64,000 nucleotides of DNA, taken from assembly GCA_023229435.1 (NCBI GenBank), contig JALNZF010000001.1, forward strand, positions 310,001 to 374,000, written 5' to 3'. This stretch comes from Nitrospirota bacterium. Lineage in GTDB: Bacteria > Nitrospirota > UBA9217. Position 1 is the first letter of the stretch. The number at the start of each line of letters is the position of its first letter. Both the position numbers and the translations under genes were made by a program. Below are positions 52,381-61,400 of the stretch, one piece after another. The notes beneath the pieces were generated by a model. That model worked only from the letters and a program-made list of their open reading frames with translations, ran no database searches and was not told where the DNA came from.

Positions 52381-55061
52381 CAATGCGCTTCATCCCAGTT
52401 CTTGCCCACGCCCATATCCACCCTGATCGGGACTGAAAGCGCGAGCACTCCTTCCATTTCTTCCTTGACCAGCTTTTTCATCGGTTCTCTCTCCCGGTCC
52501 GGCACTTCGAATACCAGCTCATCATGCACCTGGAGGATCATTTTTGATTGGAGGCTTTCCCGCGTGATCCGCTTCTGTACATTGATCATTGCCAGCTTGA
52601 TAAGGTCGGCGGCGGTCCCTTGAATGGGCGTATTGACCGCCATACGCTCACCGAAATTCCGCACCGCCACCGTGGATGACGCAAGTTCGGGGATGAAGCG
52701 GCGCCGGTTAAAGAGCGTTGAGACGTAGCCGTTCGTCGTCGCGTCCCTGATGGTCCTGTCTATGAACTCGCGGACTTTCGGATATCTGGCAAAATAATTG
52801 TCTATGTATCGCTTTGCCTCGGCATTCGAGACCCCGATGTCCTGCGCCAGGCCGAACGCCGATATGCCGTAGATGATGCCGAAATTGACCGCCTTGGCCT
52901 TGCGCCGCATCTCGGGCGTGATCTCTTCAGGGGTGAGCCCGAAGATCTCCGAGGCGGTCCGGGTGTGGACGTCTTCATCATTCTGAAAGGTCTTGATCAG
53001 TGCCGGGTCTTTGCTCATGTGGGCGAGGACGCGCAGCTCGATCTGGGAGTAATCGGCGGAGAGCAGGCTCGCGCCGTGTTCGGCGATAAATGCCTTTCTG
53101 ATCTCCCGTCCCACTTCGGTGCGTATGGGGATGTTCTGAAGGTTCGGTTCACTGCTTGAAAGTCTGCCGGTCGCGGTCACGGTCTGGTTGAGCGAGGTGT
53201 GGAGCCTGCCCGTTTTCGGGTTGATCATCAATGGCAGCGCGTCGATATAGGTCGACTTGAGCTTCGAAAGCGTGCGGAATTTGAGGATCTCCGCCGGCAG
53301 GGGATGAAGGGGAGCAAGAGCTTCGAGCACGTCCACATTGGTCGAGAATCCGGTTTTGGTCTTCTTGGTCGGCGTAAGTTTTAATTTCACGAACAGGATT
53401 TCCGCGAGCTGCTTCGGAGAATTGATGTTGAATTCCGTTCCTGCCAGTTCGTAAATGCTCCTTTCGATGCCCGCCATGTCAATTCCCAGCTTCTTCGACA
53501 TGAGCGAAAGATATTCGGCATTGATCTTCACGCCGACGCGCTCCATGTCGACCAGGACCTCCATGAGAGGCATCTCCATGTCAGAGAAAAGCCTTTCCAG
53601 GTCCTGCTCCCGAAGCAGGGGGGCGAGCGTTTGTTTCAGCCGGAGCGTTATGTCCGCGTCTTCACCGGAGTAGCGGGTCGCGGTCTGCACATCAACTTCG
53701 GCAAATCCGATCTGCTTTTTCCCTGACCCCGTGACGTCGGCATACGTGATGGTCTTATGATTAAGATACTCGAGCGCAAGCGCGTCCATCCCATGGGAGG
53801 CCTTGCCCGGGTTCAGGAGATAGGACGCGATCATGGTGTCGAAGGAGATGCCCTTTACCGGTATCCCATAATGCCCGAGCACGAGCAGGTCGTATTTGAT
53901 GTTCTGCCCGATCTTCCGGATCGCGGGATCTCCCATGACCGGTTTGAGCGCGTCCAGCGCGTGTTCGAGGCTGATCTGTTTTGGAGCGCCAGGGTAGCGG
54001 TGGCCGAGCGGCAGGTAATATGCCTGGTGGGGCCGGATGGAAAACGAGATCCCGACCAGTTCGGCCTGCATGGCATCGAGCGATGTGGTTTCGGTATCAA
54101 AACAGAATTCGTCCGTTGAGGAAAGGGCGCGAATCAGGTCCTGAAGATCCTTTTCCTCAAGGATCGTGCGATATTCCACGTCCTGTTCGGGTTCCTGGAT
54201 GACGTGCTTCAGCAATGCGGTGAATTCGAGTTCTTTTAAGATCCTGAGCAGGGCAGGACCGTCAGGTGCCTTGAGCTTCAGGTCGTCATAGCTGATCTCG
54301 ATCGGCACATCGGTATGCAGGATCGCCAGTTCGCGGCTCAGGCGCGCGAGGTCCGCGTATTCAATGAGCGATTGTTTCAACTTCGGTTTGGTGATCTCGT
54401 GCGTGTGGGCGAGCAGGTTTTCAATGGTCCTGTACTGCCTGATCAGGACCTGTGCGGTCTTCTCGCCGATGCCGGGCACGCCGGGAATATTGTCCGATGC
54501 GTCGCCCATGAGGCCCATGATCTCGACCACGCGGTCGGGCGGCACGCTGAAGCGCTCTTCCACATCCGCGGGCTCGTAGACCTTGTCCTTGAGCGTGTCA
54601 TACACCTTTATCCGGGGTCCCACGAGCTGGAGGAGGTCCTTGTCACCCGTGACGATGGTGATATCCATGCCATGCGATTCCGCATTTCGGGCGAGGGTGG
54701 CGATCACATCGTCGGCCTCCTGACCTTCGATCACGAAAACCGGGATGCGGAAGGCCTCCACCAGTTTGTGGATATAAGGGATCTGGGGGATGAGGTCTCC
54801 GGGCATGGGAGGCCGGTGGGCCTTGTATTCCTTGTATTCACCATGTCTGCGGGTCGGACCCTTGGGATCGAACACGATGGCAAGCAATGCCGGCGCTTTG
54901 TCCTTGATTACTTTTAAGAGCATGTTCGCAAAACCAAAGACCGCGTTCGTCGGCAAACCGGCAGAATTGCTGAGCCCCCGTATTGCGTAAAACGCCCGGT
55001 AAATATAGGAATTGCCGTCGATAATATAAAAAGTGGTTTTTGAATTATTGCTCGTGCTCAT
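52380..55061 (-). CDS. polA: DNA polymerase I PolA
   Basis: 893-aa repair and Okazaki-fragment polymerase with all three domains. The 5' nuclease (about 1-290) starts TFYIIDGNSYIYRAFYA. The 3'-5' exonuclease (about 300-490) keeps its acidic residues in FCFDTETTSL, GQNIKYDLL and YSGEDADIT, so proofreading is predicted active. The polymerase (about 510-893) has motif A DYSQIELRVLAH, motif B KAKAVNFGIIYG and motif C LQVHDELVFE. The ATG at 55061 lacks a Shine-Dalgarno, and a promoter ends only 8 bp upstream, suggesting a near-leaderless transcript. Confidence 0.97.
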   Translation of the reverse strand: MSTSNNSKTTFYIIDGNSYIYRAFYAIRGLSNSAGLPTNAVFGFANMLLKVIKDKAPALLAIVFDPKGPTRRHGEYKEYKAHRPPMPGDLIPQIPYIHKLVEAFRIPVFVIEGQEADDVIATLARNAESHGMDITIVTGDKDLLQLVGPRIKVYDTLKDKVYEPADVEERFSVPPDRVVEIMGLMGDASDNIPGVPGIGEKTAQVLIRQYRTIENLLAHTHEITKPKLKQSLIEYADLARLSRELAILHTDVPIEISYDDLKLKAPDGPALLRILKELEFTALLKHVIQEPEQDVEYRTILEEKDLQDLIRALSSTDEFCFDTETTSLDAMQAELVGISFSIRPHQAYYLPLGHRYPGAPKQISLEHALDALKPVMGDPAIRKIGQNIKYDLLVLGHYGIPVKGISFDTMIASYLLNPGKASHGMDALALEYLNHKTITYADVTGSGKKQIGFAEVDVQTATRYSGEDADITLRLKQTLAPLLREQDLERLFSDMEMPLMEVLVDMERVGVKINAEYLSLMSKKLGIDMAGIERSIYELAGTEFNINSPKQLAEILFVKLKLTPTKKTKTGFSTNVDVLEALAPLHPLPAEILKFRTLSKLKSTYIDALPLMINPKTGRLHTSLNQTVTATGRLSSSEPNLQNIPIRTEVGREIRKAFIAEHGASLLSADYSQIELRVLAHMSKDPALIKTFQNDEDVHTRTASEIFGLTPEEITPEMRRKAKAVNFGIIYGISAFGLAQDIGVSNAEAKRYIDNYFARYPKVREFIDRTIRDATTNGYVSTLFNRRRFIPELASSTVAVRNFGERMAVNTPIQGTAADLIKLAMINVQKRITRESLQSKMILQVHDELVFEVPDREREPMKKLVKEEMEGVLALSVPIRVDMGVGKNWDEAH

Positions 55062-55069
55062 GGAAAGGG

Positions 55070-55098
55070 AGTATAGCGTACCTGCATAAGAAAGACAA
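55070..55098 (-). promoter_or_regulatory. Promoter of polA
   Basis: Minus strand: TTGTCT (55093-55098), 17-bp spacer, TATACT (55070-55075), only 8 bp before the ATG. The predicted transcription start is at or next to the start codon. Confidence 0.5.
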
Positions 55099-55164
55099 TG
55101 GGAGAATGGTGATAAGGGCGGTTTGCATCCTCAATCATAGAGCCTGCCCTCGAATGCTCTTATC

Positions 55165-55194
55165 GGGGGAGGGAGAGGATCGAGGTGAGGGGGG
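55165..55194. repeat. Half copy of the CCCCCTCACC-type repeat
   Basis: GGGAGGGAGAGGATCGAGGT and the following GAGGGGGG match one arm of the repeat at 22101-22183 (reverse strand). The other arm is missing. Confidence 0.55.
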
Positions 55195-55262
55195 ATTGGT
55201 TTGCAGCCAGAGGCCGCGCTATGGATGTCATAAGCTGTACAGTTAGATTCCGAAAGATTTTC

Positions 55263-55291
55263 TTGACGCAAATGAGATAATGTTGTATAAA
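55263..55291 (+). promoter_or_regulatory. Promoter of tRNA-Thr
   Basis: TTGACG (55263-55268), 17-bp spacer, TATAAA (55286-55291), 45 bp before the tRNA. Confidence 0.65.
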
Positions 55292-55336
55292 CAACGCTTG
55301 TTCAGTTTGTTTTACTCAATTCCTTTATCTCCTCAG

Positions 55337-55412
<76 letters not shown>

Positions 55413-55416
55413 CATA

Positions 55417-55569
55417 TCATCGGATTTTATTTCGTAACTCATGCAACACTTTAGTTATCTTTTTTTCGAAATCTGATAGCGCCTCATATCGTTCCGCTGT
55501 TGATAATATTTTCTTGACATCCTCAAGGCAATGATATTTAATACAATGAATCTTAGCAGGACAACGCAT
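55417..55569 (-). CDS. Possible small cysteine-containing protein (50 aa)
   Basis: A 50-codon frame just after the tRNA, on the opposite strand: MRCPAKIHCIKYHCLEDVKK, then a charged helix-like part ending ITKVLHELRNKIR. The residue mix and three clustered cysteines look protein-like, but there is no ribosome site, and the promoter of the next gene (55514-55542, + strand) lies across it. It could be a gene remnant left near the tRNA. Not recognised. Confidence 0.3.
   Translation of the reverse strand: MRCPAKIHCIKYHCLEDVKKILSTAERYEALSDFEKKITKVLHELRNKIR
55514..55542 (+). promoter_or_regulatory. Sigma-70 promoter of the lipoprotein gene at 55642
   Basis: TTGACA (55514-55519), 17-bp spacer, TTTAAT (55537-55542). 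Leader of about 93 nt. Confidence 0.65.
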
Positions 55570-55641
55570 CCGGCAATAAATCTCAATGACGTTTCTTTAA
55601 TCACAATAACTATTTAATGGATTTATAAACAGGAGGGGACA

Positions 55642-57693
55642 ATGAAAGGTAGAATGTCATTTTTTAAGATCACTCTGATAGTTGGAGCGCTGATCATATT
55701 ATTTTTGTCTTTGGCCTCGTGCAGTAAGAAGTCAGGCGGGAGCAGCGACGGAGGCGGTGGCAGCGCGGGACCCAATGAAAATATAGCGGTTGTTGCAACC
55801 CCGTCTTCCATAACCGTTAACGGAACCTCAACGATTACCGTCGCCGTAAATGATAGCGATGGCAACCCGGTCCCTGATGGGACCGCAGTCACTTTTTCCC
55901 TGAGTTCCGCTGACTATGGCAGTTTGTCCAACTCAACAGTAACTACCGCCAACGGGGTCGCAACCACGACATTTACCGCGGGTAGTATTTCAGGTGCTGT
56001 TACAATCACCGCCACATCGATTTTCGGCTTCAACAATACCACCCTTACTGTCGGAACTGTTCCCGGAGGAGCAGTTGCAACAGGCAGTATACAGTTCATA
56101 TCAGCCACTCCCTCGATCATAGGGATAAAAGGCGTGGGTCGAGAGGAGATCTCTTTCATCACGTTTCTGGTGAGCGATCTGAACGGAAGCCCCGTTGATG
56201 GCGCATCGGTCAGCTTTACGATGGCTGGTCCGAACGGCGGAGAGTATATAGGCGAGATAGATTCAACACCCAATACAGCCACTGCCGTAACGGTAAGCGG
56301 CAATGTAACGGTTATACTGCACAGCGGATCAATAGCCGGGACAGTCACTATTGTTGCTACCACTTTGATTGACGGCGTTCCGATATCTTCGTCCGCAACC
56401 CCGATATCCATCGGCGGCGGTGTCCCGTCTGCGGCTCACTTTAACATAGCCAGGACGCCTGTTAATCTTGAAGGACTTAGCTGGTCGGGCCTTCAATCCA
56501 CAGTTATGGCATTCTTGGGCGACCGGTTCGGAAACTATAATGTGATGAACGGGACATCCGTTTCCTTCTATGCAGAATCAGGGGCCATTGACGCTCAGGG
56601 AATAACGGGAGGAGTAACTGGTACCAACGTGAGCGGCATTGATAGTACTCCGGGCGACACCGGCGAGGCTAATGTTGTTTTCAGGACCCAGGATCCCATT
56701 CCCCAGGATGTATTGCGCGTTTTGGCAGGAGAGGCTCTTTCCCGGTATTTTGATGGAGACAATGAACCCTATCGTACGTACGGTAGTCGTACCTATAACC
56801 CGAGGGATGGATGGTGCACAATCATCGCAGCCACGAAGGGTGAGGAAACATTCCTCGATGAGAACCTCGACGGACTGTTTACCCGTTCTTATAAAAACGA
56901 CAAATGCCCGTATGGTAATTCCATCATCTGTGAATGCGATGGAGGAACAGCGGGCGGGTACGCGGGGTATGTACAGCAAGGCGAAAAATGCACTGATACC
57001 GGGAAACCTGGTGGGAACAGATCTGAAGGATTTGTAGACATACCGGGTGACCCGTTCTATGATGTGAATGACGATGGAGTAAGAGATGACGGACAGACCT
57101 TTGGACACCCGTTTGAACTCTATATAGACACAAATCATAATGGCTCGTTTGATGGCCCTAATGTGAAGTGGGATGGTCCTGACTGCCAAACATCGGGATG
57201 CGAACAGAGCAAAACGATTTGGGAAACTGCTCCGATCGTCATCAGCGGCGGACCAGTATTTCTTCCTCAACCTGACGCTAACAAATGTTATAACCTTACC
57301 ACGGATATTGCTTCCACCTGCAGTGCAACCTTCAATAAGGACGATTTTGCAGTTGCCCCCACAACAGGCATTACCAAGGGAAGCAGTGGTTCATTCAAAA
57401 TAATCGTTGGAGATTATAATTTAAATAAACTCCAAGGTGGGACTAAGATAATAGCGACGGCATCCACAATTGCATCGGCACCAACAAACACGACAGCCAC
57501 CACAAATGTAATAACCGTAATCCCGTCGGAATACGTTGTTGATGATAATTTCATTCCGGTTGGGCCAACATTTTTTGAATTTACCGTGAGTGTTCCGGTA
57601 GACACGACTGCTGATTCGACAACGGTGACGGTTGAGGTGACCACGCCAAACGGCTCCAAAAACAAAACATCGACTTTTGTGAGTATTAATTAA
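55642..57693 (+). CDS. Lipoprotein with Big_1/invasin-like Ig domains
   Basis: 683-aa predicted surface lipoprotein: lipobox LASC makes Cys27 the lipid site, followed by a Ser/Gly linker. At least two Big_1-like domains follow (about 50-145 with NGTSTITVAVNDSDGNPVPD and GTAVTFSLSS; about 155-255). Residues 265-560 are of unknown family; they contain a calcium-loop-like DVNDDGVRDDG and a later DTNHNGSFDG plus several cysteines. A last Ig-like segment closes the protein. AGGAGGGG before the ATG and its own promoter. The next gene encodes a beta-barrel after 114 bp. Likely an adhesin-like surface protein; partner unknown. Confidence 0.85.
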   Translation: MKGRMSFFKITLIVGALIILFLSLASCSKKSGGSSDGGGGSAGPNENIAVVATPSSITVNGTSTITVAVNDSDGNPVPDGTAVTFSLSSADYGSLSNSTVTTANGVATTTFTAGSISGAVTITATSIFGFNNTTLTVGTVPGGAVATGSIQFISATPSIIGIKGVGREEISFITFLVSDLNGSPVDGASVSFTMAGPNGGEYIGEIDSTPNTATAVTVSGNVTVILHSGSIAGTVTIVATTLIDGVPISSSATPISIGGGVPSAAHFNIARTPVNLEGLSWSGLQSTVMAFLGDRFGNYNVMNGTSVSFYAESGAIDAQGITGGVTGTNVSGIDSTPGDTGEANVVFRTQDPIPQDVLRVLAGEALSRYFDGDNEPYRTYGSRTYNPRDGWCTIIAATKGEETFLDENLDGLFTRSYKNDKCPYGNSIICECDGGTAGGYAGYVQQGEKCTDTGKPGGNRSEGFVDIPGDPFYDVNDDGVRDDGQTFGHPFELYIDTNHNGSFDGPNVKWDGPDCQTSGCEQSKTIWETAPIVISGGPVFLPQPDANKCYNLTTDIASTCSATFNKDDFAVAPTTGITKGSSGSFKIIVGDYNLNKLQGGTKIIATASTIASAPTNTTATTNVITVIPSEYVVDDNFIPVGPTFFEFTVSVPVDTTADSTTVTVEVTTPNGSKNKTSTFVSIN

Positions 57694-57746
57694 ATCGTTT
57701 TGTGTATCATGTTCTCAATGTGCGCGAAGGTATCAGCTGAATCTGT

Positions 57747-57782
57747 ATCAACTACCCCGTCGCGTGCGGCGGAGTAGTTGAT
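57747..57782. terminator. Hairpin between lipoprotein and beta-barrel genes
   Basis: Arms ATCAACTACCCCGTCG (57747-57762) and CGGCGGAGTAGTTGAT (57767-57782) pair at 14 of 16 positions around a 4-nt loop. No T-run follows, so it may be an attenuator, a processing site or a protein-binding palindrome. Confidence 0.5.
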
Positions 57783-57807
57783 TTACTTCTGGTAGAGGAG
57801 AGTATAA

Positions 57808-58686
57808 ATGACCAGGAAGACAATACCTGCAATCTTGTTCGGATTAATTGCATTAGTAAGCCTGCCTTTTACCGCAGATGCATCCACAATCGGGAATATC
57901 GCCTCAAGCCAGGGAGGGGGAGGGGAGGTTTCCGTCGGCGTGGAGTACGAAAGGGTATTCAACAGGGACCTGAGCATAAATAGCGGCGACAGGACGAGGA
58001 ATGTAAACGGGGCCATCACCACCACATCCTTTCCTGCCTCAGGTGGCAGCATCAATGATTTCAAGATGGAGTCCAACCGCGTCCTTGTAAAAGGCACCTT
58101 TGGATTTCATCAGGACATAGACCTGGATCTTTTTCTCAAAATGGGGATCGCGGATGTACTGTGGAAAGCAAATCATGTGGTAGCAGCCGGTACTGACCGG
58201 GACCTGGAATTTGATGGAGAAGCCGATTTTGCATGGGGCGGCGGTGCCAAATTAGGCTTTTATCAGTTCTCCAGTGGTTTAAAGATCATGGGTGATATCC
58301 AGTATCTGACCTATACAGTCAGCGGAAACTACAGCGTCAACGGCCTTGACAGGGCGTTTTTCGAAACCCCGTCCTCCTATGAAACAAAGACCAACGTCGA
58401 GGAGTGGCAAGGTGCCCTGTATGCGCAGCAGTTTTTTGGACCGATCGGTCCCTATCTCGGCGTCAAGTATTCAGATATGAACCTGGAGAACGAAACCAGC
58501 GTGAGCGGCAGAACCAGCGGTGTTCCTTATTCTTACGATGAAACAGTAAATGCTGATGCCGACAAAAACCTCGGTGCTTTTCTTGGCGCCGATATTAACA
58601 TCGTACCAAGACACTTGAGCGTTAATGTTGAAGTAAGGCTCGTGGATGAGACCGCATGCAGTATCGGGGTGAATTATAAGTTTTAA
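57808..58686 (+). CDS. Outer-membrane beta-barrel protein
   Basis: 292-aa exported protein. The signal peptide ends near TADA (about 25). It starts IGNIASSQGGGGEVSVGVEYERVF and continues as alternating beta strands to a terminal GVNYKF, the C-terminal aromatic signature of Bam-inserted barrels. An estimated 10-12 strands; no specific family recognised, although the plan is OmpA/OmpW-like in size. GAGGAGAG before the ATG. Its position after a lipoprotein gene, separated only by a hairpin, suggests the two may share a transcript or function. Confidence 0.8.
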   Translation: MTRKTIPAILFGLIALVSLPFTADASTIGNIASSQGGGGEVSVGVEYERVFNRDLSINSGDRTRNVNGAITTTSFPASGGSINDFKMESNRVLVKGTFGFHQDIDLDLFLKMGIADVLWKANHVVAAGTDRDLEFDGEADFAWGGGAKLGFYQFSSGLKIMGDIQYLTYTVSGNYSVNGLDRAFFETPSSYETKTNVEEWQGALYAQQFFGPIGPYLGVKYSDMNLENETSVSGRTSGVPYSYDETVNADADKNLGAFLGADINIVPRHLSVNVEVRLVDETACSIGVNYKF

Positions 58687-58785
58687 GCGCCTGTTATTTT
58701 GAAGAGGGAACATTCTCAGTAATGAACGGGTTTGGAAAAGCATTCTTGAGGCTTGCATAAATAAATTGAAAAGACGTCATCTAAG

Positions 58786-58861
58786 CGTCATTCCCGCGGA
58801 AGCGGAATTCCAGGAAAAACCTGCATAAACCACTGGATTCCGGGTCGAGCCCGGAATGACG
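58786..58861. repeat. CGTCATTCC...GGAATGACG intergenic repeat
   Basis: Terminal inverts CGTCATTCC (58786-58794) and GGAATGACG (58853-58861) with inner CTGGATTCCGGGTCGAGCCC. Same family as 37462-37545. The rest of the gap 58687-59114 holds the pgsA promoter and no gene. Confidence 0.7.
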
Positions 58862-59053
58862 GTCTAATTTAACAATAGGGTAATATAACCCCCCATCTTT
58901 AACGCAGGAATTCCACCTTCCATCTTGCAACCTGTTCAATGACGCATGGACTGACTTTTTCACAAACCGGCAGCCATCCCTGCATTACAGGATAATACAT
59001 CACATCAAACCCTGTCCAAAAACTAATGTGAACAAATAAACAAAAAGTAAAGG

Positions 59054-59082
59054 TTGACAATACAAATAAATATGTTTATATT
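59054..59082 (+). promoter_or_regulatory. Sigma-70 promoter of the pgsA operon
   Basis: TTGACA (59054-59059), 17-bp spacer, TATATT (59077-59082): near-consensus. The transcript would start about 59089, so translation must begin at 59115 rather than at the upstream in-frame codon 59082. Confidence 0.75.
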
Positions 59083-59114
59083 TGTTCTCATTAACCGTGT
59101 TTAACGGGGTGGCG

Positions 59115-59639
59115 ATGAACCTTCCTAACTATATCACTCTCATCAGAATTGTCCTCATCCCGTTTTTTATTAATTTAATGATCTACGATTATTACCGGTC
59201 GGCACTCGCTGTTTTCGTCGCTGCTTGCGTGACCGATGCGCTCGACGGATTGATCGCGCGAGTTACCAACTCCATAACGGAATTGGGCGCGCTTCTTGAT
59301 CCGATCGCGGATAAATTGCTTATTCTTTCAGCGTTCGTGACCCTGGTGCTGCTCAAGATGCTCCCGGTGTGGCTCGTCATAATTGTGGTGAGCAGGGATG
59401 TGATCCTGATCCTTGGCAGCCTTGTTATCTATTTTTTGGGGCACGATTTGAAGGCCAAGCCATCGTTCATCGGCAAGGCCACCACGGTGTTGCAGCTGCT
59501 CGTGGTAACGCTATCGCTGCTCCTGAAGGCATTCGGCAAAGAGCCGGCGGGGACACACGTCCTGCACTGGACAACGGCCGTATTCACGCTGGTTTCAGGA
59601 ATACAGTACATCGTGCGCGGAACCCGGATCGTCAGCTGA
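59115..59639 (+). CDS. pgsA: CDP-diacylglycerol-glycerol-3-phosphate 3-phosphatidyltransferase PgsA
   Basis: 174-aa integral membrane enzyme that makes phosphatidylglycerol phosphate, the committed step to PG and cardiolipin. It starts MNLPNYITLIRIVLIPFFI, typical of PgsA. The CDP-alcohol motif DG-x2-AR-x8-G-x3-D-x3-D is complete: ALDGLIARVTNSITELGALL then DPIADK (about residues 42-66). Four to five TM helices follow. First gene of a tight run with an HTH protein, a DUF512 radical SAM protein and aroE. Confidence 0.94.
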   Translation: MNLPNYITLIRIVLIPFFINLMIYDYYRSALAVFVAACVTDALDGLIARVTNSITELGALLDPIADKLLILSAFVTLVLLKMLPVWLVIIVVSRDVILILGSLVIYFLGHDLKAKPSFIGKATTVLQLLVVTLSLLLKAFGKEPAGTHVLHWTTAVFTLVSGIQYIVRGTRIVS

Positions 59640-59672
59640 TAGTGCATTGATACTTTTACACGGAGGTCGTGA

Positions 59673-60107
59673 ATGAAGATATCTGATATGATCAGACAGG
59701 CATTGGAAAAGAAAGGCTTCAAAAATCTTAAGGACGCTTCGAAAGTGCTCGGCATCAGCCCTGAGCTTCTGCGGGTCACGATCAATAAAGGGCACATACC
59801 GAAGGACTCGACGCTCATGGTGATCGCGAACAAGCTGGGGCTGGACAAGTCCATGCTCGTTCTTGCGGCCCACCAGGAAAAGGTCCCGGACGAGGTCAAA
59901 GGATTTTTCCTTTCCCCATCGCAGGCGAAGTTCAAGCGGGGAAAGCGAAAATTTCCGCTGTCCGAAGAACAGACCAGTTACCTGGAAAAGATCCTGAGCA
60001 TCGATGAAATCATGATGTTGCGGAAATTGCGTCAGGTTTCCGATGAGGCGATGGTGCAGATAAACGGGTACGTTGATTTCATGTTCGCTTCCAAGAAGAG
60101 ACCCTGA
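59673..60107 (+). CDS. Helix-turn-helix protein, Xre/Cro-like N-terminus
   Basis: 144-aa protein. Residues about 8-60 (LEKKGFKNLKDASKVLGISPELLRVTINKGHIPKD in part: KDASKVLGISPELLRVTINK) look like an Xre-type helix-turn-helix, followed by a helical C-terminal half (about 85-140) without a known domain. ACGGAGGT gives a good ribosome site. The stop directly abuts the next start. It may regulate the operon it sits in; DNA binding is inferred from the HTH pattern only. Confidence 0.75.
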   Translation: MKISDMIRQALEKKGFKNLKDASKVLGISPELLRVTINKGHIPKDSTLMVIANKLGLDKSMLVLAAHQEKVPDEVKGFFLSPSQAKFKRGKRKFPLSEEQTSYLEKILSIDEIMMLRKLRQVSDEAMVQINGYVDFMFASKKRP

Positions 60108-61400
60108 TTGCTCGAGATCGAACATATCCTGCCGGGCAGTATTGCTGAAGAACTGGGCTTGCAAGCGGGGGACGTGCTTGACTCTTTGAACGGGAAAGAC
60201 GTCCATGACGTTATCGATTACCGTTTCTGGGTCGCTGAAGAACGTATCGTTATTGCGTTTCATACAAAGGACGGCAAGGCCAAAAAGCTCCTTATTGAGA
60301 AAGACCCTGACGACAACCTCGGGCTGGAGTTCTCTCCGTTCCGCATCACCCGGTGCCATAACCGGTGCATCTTCTGCTTTGTCGATCAAATGCCGGCCGG
60401 TTGCCGGAAAAGCCTGTATGTAAAGGACGACGACTTCCGGGCTTCTTTCCTGCACGGAAATTATATTACGCTCGGCGCCCTTTCAGAAAATGACTGGGAG
60501 AGGATCTTTCGTGAGCGGTTGTCTCCGCTTTATATCTCCGTTCATACCACGGACCACCCGCTCCGTACCTTCATGCTGGGAAACAGGAAGGCGCCTGATA
60601 TCCTGGCGAGCATGAAGCGTCTGGCCTCGGGCGGAATTATGATGCATACGCAGATCGTTCTGTGCCCCGGGATCAACGACGGCGATCGCTTGCAGAAGAC
60701 GCTGGACGATCTGTCCGGTCTTTTCCCGGCGGTCGCTTCCATAGCAGTAGTCCCGGTTGGAATAACGTCATTCAGAAAAACGTTATTTCGCCTCAGGTCG
60801 TTTACCCGGTCCGAGGCGCGTGCGGTGATCGAACGTATTGCCAAACTCGGGTCTCGGTTCAAACGACAGCTCGGGACCCGGCTTGTTTTTGCTTCTGATG
60901 AATTCTTCATCAAGGCGGGAGAGCCGTTCCCCCGGCTGTCTTTTTACGAGGAACTTCCCCAGAGAGAGAACGGCGTGGGCATGGTGTCCGAATTTCTGCG
61001 TGATGTATCACGCACCCGGATCCCGATAAAAACGACGCCGATGAAATTGACCCTGGTTACCGGGGTATCATTCGGCCGTATTCTCAAACACGCCCTTGAG
61101 CGGTTCAGAACGGTTGAAGGACCAACAATCAGACTGGTGATCGCGCAGAACGGTTTTTTCGGGCCTTCGGTTACGGTTGCAGGGCTCTTGACAGGACAGG
61201 ACATTCTCCGGGCGCTCAAGGGTAAGCGTCTGGGAGACCTCGTTCTGATACCCTCCAGTGCGCTGAAGGAAGATGAAGACCTGTTCCTTGACAACATGCA
61301 ACTCGCACAGTTGGAGCAGGCGCTCTCTGTCAGGGTACTGAAAGCAGATACCTTCAGTGAACTGGTCAACGTGCTGCGTGGTAAGGGGAGGCGCTTCTGA
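60108..61400 (+). CDS. DUF512-family PDZ/radical SAM protein
   Basis: 430-aa protein. An N-terminal PDZ-like domain (about 1-65, LEIEHILPGSIAEELGLQ, GDVLDSLNGKDV) is followed by a DUF512/radical SAM region with cluster motif CHNRCIFCFVDQMP (CxxxCxxC, about residues 83-90), DDFRASFLHGNYITLG and FASDEFFIKAGE. The reaction of DUF512 proteins is not established. The start is TTG directly after the preceding TGA (60105-60107), so translation is coupled. It overlaps aroE by one base (TGATG). The family is widespread in anaerobic lineages. Confidence 0.9.
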   Translation: MLEIEHILPGSIAEELGLQAGDVLDSLNGKDVHDVIDYRFWVAEERIVIAFHTKDGKAKKLLIEKDPDDNLGLEFSPFRITRCHNRCIFCFVDQMPAGCRKSLYVKDDDFRASFLHGNYITLGALSENDWERIFRERLSPLYISVHTTDHPLRTFMLGNRKAPDILASMKRLASGGIMMHTQIVLCPGINDGDRLQKTLDDLSGLFPAVASIAVVPVGITSFRKTLFRLRSFTRSEARAVIERIAKLGSRFKRQLGTRLVFASDEFFIKAGEPFPRLSFYEELPQRENGVGMVSEFLRDVSRTRIPIKTTPMKLTLVTGVSFGRILKHALERFRTVEGPTIRLVIAQNGFFGPSVTVAGLLTGQDILRALKGKRLGDLVLIPSSALKEDEDLFLDNMQLAQLEQALSVRVLKADTFSELVNVLRGKGRRF

